Assembly: GCA_009602725.1 (NCBI GenBank)
Contig: WELB01000008.1
Span: 925,780-942,729 of the forward strand
DNA: 16,950 nucleotides
DNA from: Spirogloea muscicola
Taxonomy: Eukaryota > Streptophyta > Zygnematophyceae > Spirogloeales > Spirogloeaceae
Reading direction: 5' to 3'
The notes under the pieces are model-generated. The model saw only the letters and a list, made by a program, of their open reading frames with translations, did not search any database and was not told the origin of the DNA. The position numbers and the translations under genes were made by a program. How positions within the stretch are numbered: the stretch's first letter is position 1; the number at the start of each line of letters is the position of its first letter. This document shows positions 9,501-16,950 of the stretch, one piece after another.

Positions 9501-12078
9501 CAGAGCTTTTAAATAGATGTGTGACTTAAGTCACCGCTAGCCTTAAAGGATCTATATCCGCTTTAGGACATTCTGTTCAGGTTATTGCAAGCGCATACTT
9601 GTTGGCTAGCCACCTACAGATCCAGCATCATTCTTGCTTTGTTGTGTGGGAAAGAGTTGAAGCGAGATTGACAACTTGCATTGGCTCCTCATTGCAGCAA
9701 GCAGTACTTGCTGCTCAACAGCAAGCAATGCCTACTGAGCAGAGCGGCTCTGTCAGTGGACAGTTCTCCATCTTGATAGACCGTATAGCTAACATCTTCA
9801 GGTACTGCCTCCGTAAAGTAATGCCTTCATGTCAAAGAAAGGATAGCCATGAGGTTGATCCTGTAGCAGAAAGTACATGCACGCAATCTGCTGCACTGGA
9901 TTTACGTACTCATGGTCATCCATCTTGGCGCATCAGATACGTGACGCAACCCTCTTTGGTGGTGGAAGCTTTCCAACAAATGTGGCCACTTCTACAATCT
10001 GTTTTTGCATTGTGAGATACTTTTTCTGCAGATGGGTAGTAGCTGGGGAGTGCATTGAGATAGTCTTATCACCATGTATGCTAAGCAAGTATGCACACTT
10101 GTGTAGAGGATAACGTGTAGCACTTGCCCTGACTGGAAGGAGCATACTCTTTCAGGAAAGGCTCTGACGACCGTGTCATGGAGAGACTCTGCCGAGCTTG
10201 TAAATATGCAGTAAGCCCTCAATAACCTAGTCCCAAGGCCATTCCAGATTCAAGAGGTTGCTGCAAGGCCTTAATGCAATTTGCATCATGACAAATGCCC
10301 ACCCTGCCCCTGTAATTAGTTGCGTCTGGTCCGTCTGTATAAGGTACTTACTTTAGGTAAGTTGGACAAGCCCAGGCAAAGTAAAGCTGTTGTCAGGTCT
10401 TCTTGAAGGTGTAGATCAATTCATTGATCGCTTTGGTTGCTGTGAATACTGCCAGATACGAAATGCTGGTCGGACAATAGGGCCATTTTTGGGTACCATA
10501 ATGGAGGAGATAGAGAGAAACTTTCGCCAGCCTTCTCATCAGCCCTGCCTGCTATACGTGGCTAGCGAGGCAGTCAAGGTTTGCCTTACTTGCAAGTTGT
10601 GACAAAGAAACTGCCCTGTCAGCAAACCCAAAAAGTGTTGGGGACTCAGCACCCCCAGTGCCCCGCTGTGGACGTGGTTTGGCTGTCAGTGTCACTAAGC
10701 ATTTCATAGATGTCTCAACTGTGTTGCTCAGTATTACCAACTCAGCCTTCTTGCTTTGCACTCAAGGTCTTTGGCAGTGACGGTTCCTGCTCCAGCCCCC
10801 TCTCTTTTCTCCTGGCCTCCCTCTTTGGGGAGTGCATACGCATACTCAAGACGACAGAAGTAAGCTGGGCCAGCTCAGGGCTTCCGGGCTGCTTATTTTG
10901 TGCGTGCCAATTTACCTGCAGTTTGTCTGCTTCTTCTACTTGTGTGGATTTCGCATCTTCACGCGTCTTACCTCAGATGTACTTCGCGACAGGACTTCAC
11001 ACAGCATCCAGACTTAGTGGATGATTGCTTCCTTCTGGCTTCCCGGTGTATACGATATTGTCCCCACTTGATGTACAATACCTCCATTTTTGGGCAGCTT
11101 CTTGACTGCTCAATGAGAGGCATTACTCTCCAGCACAGGTATAACCCGAAGCCTGTTTGCCAGCTTGAGCTGAATGTTGTTGTAGATTATTTGCAAGGGT
11201 GGCTAAGGTTTCTGTTGGAGCTCCATCGAGGAGGGTACACCATCCACAGTTGGAAATCCTGCAACCGGAGAAATTTCCCACGTTCATTTCATCTATATTT
11301 TGATAACACCGCGTACTTTCTTCCTGTTACTTCTGACGTCAATATTATTCGCTTCTGACACAGCAAGGGTCACAATAATGAGGTATATGCGGAATATGCA
11401 TACTCTGCTTCTCAAACTCTGCTCACCAGCAGTACCCTGTGTTGCTGTTGCGCAGGGAAGCGTGCCGATCCCTTTTGAACTTCCTCCGTGATGCCCTGGA
11501 GTTGCCTCTGAAGGAGGGCTCTGGTGGGTTCAGAGATTCTGCCGAGGCAGAGTTAGCCATCCGCGGTGGTTCGCTGGCACGTCTCCTTCTGGCCGCCCTC
11601 ACAGGGGCCTTACCAGAATCTCGGACTGTAGAGGTGATTGGAGACTCAGTGCTTACAATCCATCATGTATACAATCATTTAGTCTGCCTGGTCGTATATT
11701 CGATCACACAGTACTCTCCTTCAAGTTCATAGGACATACATAGTGCAGGCCTGCCTGAAGTACATGCCTGCCCAATGACATCCTTACTGACACACACACT
11801 TGGTGCAGTTGGTGGATGTCGTTGCTGCTCTGGCCAGGCTGTGCAGTCAAAGTGCCGTGCAGTGGTTCAGTCAAGCAGCAGCCCTCCTTCCTTCTGCTGC
11901 TGCCAGTGAAGAGGAGAAAACAAAGATGCTGATGGCAGTGGCAGCAACGGCCAGCGGCGCACGGGAACCCTCATTGCTGGATACCTTAGAGGAGTTGAGC
12001 GACTCATGTCGCCGAAATCGAAGGATCAGAGACATGGCTCAGGCAGCTCTAAGACCTACCGAGCTTGTCTTGACTTGA
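3534..12078 (+). CDS. MOS14: Transportin-SR / MOS14 (TNPO3-type importin-beta), 27 exons
   Basis: RanGTP-dependent karyopherin that carries SR splicing factors into the nucleus. Exons: 3534-3995, 4247-4324, 4561-4623, 4818-4871, 5099-5248, 5457-5594, 5731-5771, 5968-6062, 6224-6351, 6557-6625, 6784-6980, 7158-7254, 7386-7467, 7595-7677, about 7817-7969, 8208-8259, 8479-8643, 8913-9066, 9346-9427, 9698-9801, 9937-10011, 10156-10210, 10456-10578, 10767-10859, 10993-11138, 11456-11633, 11809-12078. All joins keep phase, giving about 1128 residues. Blocks match Arabidopsis MOS14 in order: ALYHHPDPEVRSAANRWL, QRDFEELP, RPERRRQF, FNFWHHLSR, CIRAIANVV, DDCFLLASRCIRYCPHL, LEELSDSCRRNRR; TGA at 12076. 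The core is close to the plant length (about 950-960); the first ~118 residues are a low-complexity Arg/Gly-rich extension whose start is doubtful. Weak points are the start codon, the intron after 6351 (no GT) and the exon 15 acceptor. Confidence 0.9.
3838..3885 (+). repeat. GGC triplet tract encoding poly-glycine
   Basis: A run of GGC/GGA triplets encodes about 13 glycines in the MOS14 frame and poly-alanine in the +1 frame. It sits just before the conserved HEAT-repeat N-terminus. Triplet tracts like this vary in length and are prone to sequencing indels. Confidence 0.8.
4939..5050 (+). repeat. Short direct repeats inside MOS14 intron 4
   Basis: GAAGCAGCAACCCCCTGAA at 4999-5017 recurs at 5032-5050 with one mismatch. 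GATGAGCAG also occurs twice (about 4938 and 4972). They lie in an intron of normal length and look like local duplications. Confidence 0.7.
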
Positions 12079-12350
12079 CCACCCACGAACTCCATTCTCT
12101 CGCTCGCTGTGACTCTTGCAAGCTTGTCCAGTGGAGCTGCCCCCCCTCAATCTTTACTTGAGATAATCGACAGATGACTGAAGCAGATGGCATGTTGACC
12201 ACCTTTGCCATCTCTTCCTCGTACCTTCGGTAGTCAAGATCACATTGATCTCAAGTTCCTGTCAGAGGCAATGTCCTCCCACGTACTTGGAGGTACTTGC
12301 AACTTAAAACAACCTGTGAATCACAGACGTTGATGGAGAAGCAAATGGGC

Positions 12351-12355
12351 TGTAA
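12351..12355 (+). terminator. Candidate TGTAA poly(A) signal for MOS14
   Basis: TGTAA lies 273 bases after the MOS14 stop, a plausible distance for a green-algal 3' untranslated region. Other TGTAA copies occur further on (around 12797, 12901 and 13469), so the one used is unknown. Confidence 0.35.
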
Positions 12356-12897
12356 GCAGCTGTTTGGGTTTGTTGTTAGGGTGACTCTTATGTCAGTCAG
12401 GCTGAAGGCGGCTTGCACGACACACCAAGTGTGCATGTGTGCAGAGAGGTGACATGTCAATGCACGCTTGCATAGGCCGACCTTTAAGATACTGCCAAAC
12501 TCAAAGTTGCTCCTGTTTCTTGAACAGGTCTAGCACTACTTATCAGTGCTGCCTTTGTGAAACCCTTCTGTGCATGGGTAAGAGGGAGTTCAGGATCCTC
12601 TATGGAGCATGCACGTAGTCCCAGGATGTGCATCCCCAATAATACGCAACCTTCCAAAAAGAGGCTGGGCTTGTGCTGCCCAATAGGGTCTCACCTACAA
12701 TGAAGACCCTCGACAAGGCCAACAGCTTTGTCTCGTCTGACCAGAATATCAGATCACTATAATGTCGTGCAAATCGACAGTACAGAGTTGTGCATCTGTA
12801 ACACCATGGGCAAGCAGCGCAGGAGAGGACTGGAAGGGAATGTCAGTCACAGGATGCAGCAGCCACTACTGAGCTCATCTTGGTCCGCCCACTTATC

Positions 12898-12914
12898 AAT
12901 TGTAATTTACAATT
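12898..12914. repeat. Perfect 8-bp inverted repeat carrying TGTAA on both strands
   Basis: AATTGTAA-T-TTACAATT: two 8-base arms around one T. Each strand reads TGTAA, so the site could act as a poly(A) signal for both convergent genes. It is 820 bases past the MOS14 stop and about 600 bases past the GH31 stop. Confidence 0.6.
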
Positions 12915-13512
12915 ATTATAGATTGAGTAGTCATCAACGAGGTCAAGAAAAGCCAACAATCACTACAACCAAAGTTACCTGCATAGGACAAGTGTCTCGT
13001 AGGGGAAACTTCCTGCAAGTGCCAGGAGGGATGAAAGAATTACTACGGCGCCCCAAGCCTCTCTGACTGTACGTACTTGTAGATGGCAACAAATTACCAT
13101 CAGACGGTGCACAAAGATAGTCGCAATTGTGAGGTGCGAGACAACAGATTGAGAGTGCCTACTACACCACATGCCCACCACTTCATAGCAGACGAGTGTC
13201 CACCCACTTTGATGATCTCTGGACTGGAGCAAGTTACTTTCTGGTGCCCAGGAAGGAGTAAGGTGACCATGGGCTCAGAAATGGAGTCGGCTTACGTAAT
13301 ATCATCATTCAAACCACTGTCTGGCACTGTATGTCCAGCAGTGGTGGGAGCTGCACATCTCATAAGTAGCCAGGGGAGGTTCGTAGACACCGACCTTGCG
13401 TTTCATAGGGGCACGACGATTAATGAAATGATGTTTGAATCAGTGGGTATGACATGATGTACAGAGGTTGTAATTGCATGCGTGGTATTGGAGAATGTCC
13501 CCAGCTACTTTG

Positions 13513-16500
13513 TCAGACGAGGTCAGATTGAGCAACGTGCTCCCATTCAATCACGAAACCTACTTCCATCAGCAAGGTCAAGCCTGCAATGTGCAGCCTC
13601 GGCCACCCATACTGAAGCATTTCAAGCTCCAACACCTTCAACCCATCGACTAAAAATACTGAAGATGGCCTTATGGGAACTCCAAAAATTGTGACAGCTT
13701 CCAAGGCAATCGAGTTACCACCAATGACGCCTCCATTGTCAACCCTCCCCTCAAGCCTGCCACGCATTTGCGAAAGGTTTGACGACGCGGAGTTACAAGA
13801 AATGCTGATGGTAGCATTGTACTGAATAAGCGTGAAGCTGCCCGTGCCAAGGTCCAGTTCGCGCTCCACACCCTTGTCCCAATATAGCTGGCCGTGTGCT
13901 TCGTGTGTCACCTCCTGGCACGAGATGCCAAGCTGAGCGCCACCTGTCTGAACATCAGCATCTACGTCCATCTGAAAAGCAACAATGAGTTCGAAGGGCG
14001 TTCGTCGCGAGGCCTCCGTACTCATGGCGCTCTGCTGCACAGGGATAATACTTCCAGCTGCAACGTGCACGTGTATTGTGTCTAGAGGCGCCTCCAGCTG
14101 CACATGCTCGCCAGTGCTGCAGATGTGCGACCTATCCACGAGACTGTACCAGGTCACATTCGGGAAGTAGCCCTCCACAGTCACAGCCCCTTTGGTCAGC
14201 ACTGGCGTCACAAGGAGTCCACTCCCTAGGAGAAATTGCTTGTCAATGCCAATAGTCTGCGGGTCGTGCGAGTGGTGCATCCACAGGGATCTAGCCATTG
14301 GGTGGCCAGAGACGTGCGCCTCAAAGGAGAGCGTATACAAGTACGGCAGCAGTCGATACCGCAGCGCCAGAGCGTTTCTGGCGACCTCGGCAACGCTCTT
14401 CCACAGGTAGAGCTCTTGGTGGGAAGACTCAATCGCCCCGTGATTGCGGCTGAAGGGGTAGAAGGCGCCCAGCTGTGCCCACCGGCTGCAGAGCTCCTCC
14501 GTAGTATTCCCCGCGAATCCACAGATGTCAGCACCAACAAACGGGATGCCAAACAAGCCCATGTCCAGGATAGCGGGGATGGAGTAGTACAGGTCCTCCC
14601 AGGTCGCTGCATTGTCGCCCGTCCAGTGCCCGGCAAAGCGCCCGGCGCCGGGAAACGTAGACCTTGACAGCACGAATGGGCGGCGACCGAGGATGCGCCA
14701 CATGGCCGCGCTGGTGGCCTTTGCCTCGGCCAGGCCGTAGAGGTTGTGAGCGTCGTACTCCAACACCCCATTGTAGTGGGTCGCGCTCATGGCCACGGTC
14801 CGGTAATTGAGGTGCAGCTTGCTGCCGCCGGCGTTGATGTCATACGGAGGCCGGTCCCACAGCGAGGGATCGGTATCGTTGAGGACCAGGCAGCAAGTGA
14901 GGACATCGGCTTGGCTCACTGGGCAGGGGCGGTCTTCAGGCAGCGAGGCCGCAATGGCGGTGCAGAAGTTTGAAGGCTCGTTCATGTCGATCCAGAGCGC
15001 GTCAAAGGGTAGACGGCTGTGGAACTCCACAATCTCTCGCGCCCAATACGCCTCGGTCGCGGGGTGCAGGAAATCCGGGTAGTGCACGGGGCCCGGCCAC
15101 ACCTGGCCGAGATACGGCGCGCCCTGGCGGTCCAGGATGAAGACGCCTTGTGCGAGCCCGCGCTCATATGCCGGATAGCCTTTCTCCACCTTTATGCCTG
15201 CCAATCCTACATTCATGGTCACTGCAGGTGTGCATTCTATCCATTCCTTACCCGCCATACCATCAGCGTCTACTAAATAAAACGAAAAATTTGCTGGCTC
15301 AGCAATTCTCGTCTGCCGTGTTTTAATGTAGCTGAGCCTCTAAATGATTATTCTGGCTTGGAGCAGGGAGCACCCCTGATCAGCATGTCGAGGCACGAGA
15401 CAAGGTACACAAAAGACCTTGACGTTGGGCGAGAGCCCTGACCATTTTCACAGCCTTGCCGCAGGCCTGCAAGGTGCCAGCAGCCGGACCTGGATCAATG
15501 ATGACAATGAAGTGCTGCTCCTCTCGGTGCAGGTTGTCCACAAACTCGCGCATGCCAGCCTCCGGGAAGTTGACGGGGTCGAGAGTGAAGTCCTTCCAAT
15601 CGTGCATAGAGTCGATGTCACTCCAGATGGCCTCCAAAGGGATCCTGGCCTCCTTGTAGCGCGCCACCACTCTCGCTAACTCTTCTAAGTCCCTATATCC
15701 GTACCGGCTCTGATGGAAGCCTGCGTGCGCCAGCAACAGTATGAAGCTTCGACATCCACAGTGCTTCGTGGCTGCTCGCAAACACAAGATCAAGCAAGCC
15801 TGCTGCGAGCTGAGATCATAGGCAAGAAGGGCTCCGCCTTTGGCTTACCTAGCGTCCAGTAGGGCGGCATGACTGGGCGACCGACCAGCGCCGTGTACTG
15901 GTCCACAACGGCAAGCGGCGATGGCCCTGCGAAGAAGTAAAAGTCGAGGATGCCGCCGATAGCTCGGTACGTCAAGCTGCCATGCCCATACTCCACGTCC
16001 ATGCCGTTGCTGTTGAGCAGCAGCACGCCGTGTGCGCTGCCGCCGTGGCGCAGGTCCAGGTAGAAGGGGTGGGAGCTGTAGAGGCTGACACTAAGTGTGC
16101 TCGATGCAATGTCGGACGCCCAGAGCGTGCACCGGCTGCCGGGCGAGAGCCGCTGGCCATCTGGCCGCGTGCTCTCGCCGAGGCCATACAGGTCGTGCGC
16201 ATCACGCGGCAGCGCCGTGGACAGGCTGAGGTACTGGTCCTTGAAGACGAGCGGCTCAACGGCCGCCGTGCCGCGGTGGAAGGGCCACGATGGGGTGCTG
16301 TTGAAGAGCACCTCGCCTGTGTCTCCGCGTGACACGGCGAAGCCGAAGGGCTGCGCAGTGTACGAGAAGACGAGCAGCGAGTCGAGGCCTGGGGGCCCGC
16401 CAAACACGGTCTGCGGCCCCGGCAGTTCGTCCTCGGAGGGCTCGGCGGCAGCCTCGCCACAGGCCCGGAGCAGGTCGGCGCTGCATGCCGCATTCTGGTC

Positions 16501-16594
16501 GCTGATGTTGTCGCGCGGCAAGAGGTCGCCAGGCACCTCCCAGCGTGGCTGAGCCCCGGAAATCTGGACGTGGAGGCGCTCGCGGCTGTCGTAC
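13513..16594 (-). CDS. Glycoside hydrolase family 31 alpha-glucosidase (5' partial)
   Basis: Retaining alpha-glucosidase that releases glucose from alpha-linked glucans or maltose. Minus-strand exons: 16594-15849, 15720-15490, 15197-13513. Donors are GTAAGC and GTCCGG, acceptors end CAG, and phases close, giving about 886 residues. The first exon holds the N-terminal beta-sandwich (RWEVPGDLLPRD, PFGFAVSR, LYGLGE, LLNSNGMDVEYG, VDQYTALVGRP). The second starts the (beta/alpha)8 barrel (GFHQSRYGY, IWSDIDSMHDWKDFTLDP, IIDPG). The third has the nucleophile in WIDMNEPSNF (Asp codon 14988-14986), the acid/base in HWTGDNAATWEDL (Asp codon 14616-14614), GADICGFAGNTTEELCSRW, and the C-terminal beta domains. 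Several N-x-S/T sequons (NDT, NTT, NVT, NAT) fit a secreted, vacuolar or wall enzyme, but the signal peptide is not visible. Upstream of 16594 the frame soon meets a stop, so at least one more 5' exon is needed. Alpha-xylosidase specificity cannot be excluded. Confidence 0.93.
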
Positions 16595-16768
16595 CTGGTG
16601 GAGCAGTGAAGAGCCCATCAGTCAAGCGCTGAGCTCTTCTGAGCCGCAGAAGCGGTCTCGCTTTGGCCGAGGCGGCGCCAAGGCTTGTGCTTGCTCAGCT
16701 GCTGCCAGAGACGCCCAGGACTGGTTGCCACTTTGCTCGTGATAGTTGCAAGTCGTGGAATTGACAAT

Positions 16769-16791
16769 GCGAGCTGCGAGCTGCGAGCTGC
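16769..16791. repeat. 7-bp tandem repeat, three copies
   Basis: GCGAGCT is repeated three times in a row, followed by a partial GC. Probably simple-sequence drift in an intron or 5' flank. Confidence 0.8.
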
Positions 16792-16907
16792 TCTGGAGGG
16801 GGAAATACATGCGATTGACATGGAATGCGTGTCTTAGCAGAGAGACACAGACGCTGGCAGAAGACGTCGGAGGAGGCCACTGGACACCTTGTCCCACAGC
16901 GAGGGGT

Positions 16908-16920
16908 GGGGGGGGGGGGG
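16908..16920. repeat. Homopolymer run of 13 G
   Basis: Thirteen G residues, preceded by GGGGT. On the minus strand, the GH31 sense, this is a C run that could act as a pyrimidine tract. Its length is prone to sequencing error. Confidence 0.8.
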
Positions 16921-16950
16921 AGTGAGGGAAGGAGACGGCGAGAGGAGCAA

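Larger units (their letters stand above)
12079..13512. other. Convergent intergenic region, MOS14 / GH31
   Basis: About 1.4 kb between the MOS14 stop and the GH31 stop, which face each other. I recognise no coding exon, RNA gene or mobile element. Open frames at 12728-13066 and 13083-13457 lack family resemblance. The stretch is more AT-rich than the GH31 gene and probably holds the two 3' untranslated regions and a spacer. Confidence 0.55.
16595..16950. other. 5' side of the GH31 gene: intron and unassigned sequence
   Basis: On the minus strand an acceptor (CTGCTCCACCAG) ends at 16595, so the adjacent bases are intron. I could not identify the next upstream GH31 exon before the window ends. 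Simple repeats occur here. Confidence 0.5.

Noticed and set aside
14226-14771. Open frames overlapping GH31 (14226-14771 and 15972-16625 on -, 14236-14667 on +).
   Set aside because: They overlap the conserved GH31 barrel in other frames; GC-rich coding sequence gives such frames by chance.
1-16950. Search for CRISPR arrays, transposons with terminal repeats, long terminal repeats, rRNA or a clustered defence or biosynthetic system.
   Set aside because: Only short local repeats were found; all recognised genes are unrelated plant-type housekeeping genes.

Overview
This window is nuclear DNA of a eukaryote with many introns, most likely a green alga; a trebouxiophyte-like alga is my best guess. 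The proteins look plant-type, introns are mostly 100-350 bases with GT...(C/T)AG borders, and the candidate poly(A) motif TGTAA is the green-algal one. Exon joins below were worked out by hand from reading frame, splice phase and recalled family sequences; no alignment or search was run.

Layout. (1) Bases 1-1483, + strand: the 3' part of an LTO1-type VKOR-thioredoxin fusion, the thylakoid-lumen disulfide-forming enzyme. (2) Bases 2038 to about 2675, - strand: a small gene I do not recognise, with a possible organelle presequence. (3) Bases 2681-3415 and probably further, - strand: DDA1, a small subunit of CUL4-DDB1 ubiquitin ligases, in three recognisable exons; its first exon is unresolved. 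(4) About 3534-12078, + strand: a 27-exon transportin-SR/MOS14 (TNPO3-type) nuclear import receptor, complete except for doubt about the start codon. (5) Bases 13513-16594, - strand: three long exons of a GH31 alpha-glucosidase whose N-terminus lies outside the recognised part or beyond the right edge.

The genes alternate: LTO1 converges on the small gene, DDA1 and MOS14 are head-to-head with little or no space between them, and MOS14 converges on the GH31 gene. They belong to unrelated housekeeping processes (lumen redox, ubiquitin ligation, SR-protein import, glucan hydrolysis). I see no operon, mobile element, CRISPR array or defence system. The unusual points are structural: a MOS14 intron without a GT donor, a 5' overlap between DDA1 and MOS14 in a GC-rich stretch, an unassigned small gene, and a palindromic TGTAA site between the convergent genes.
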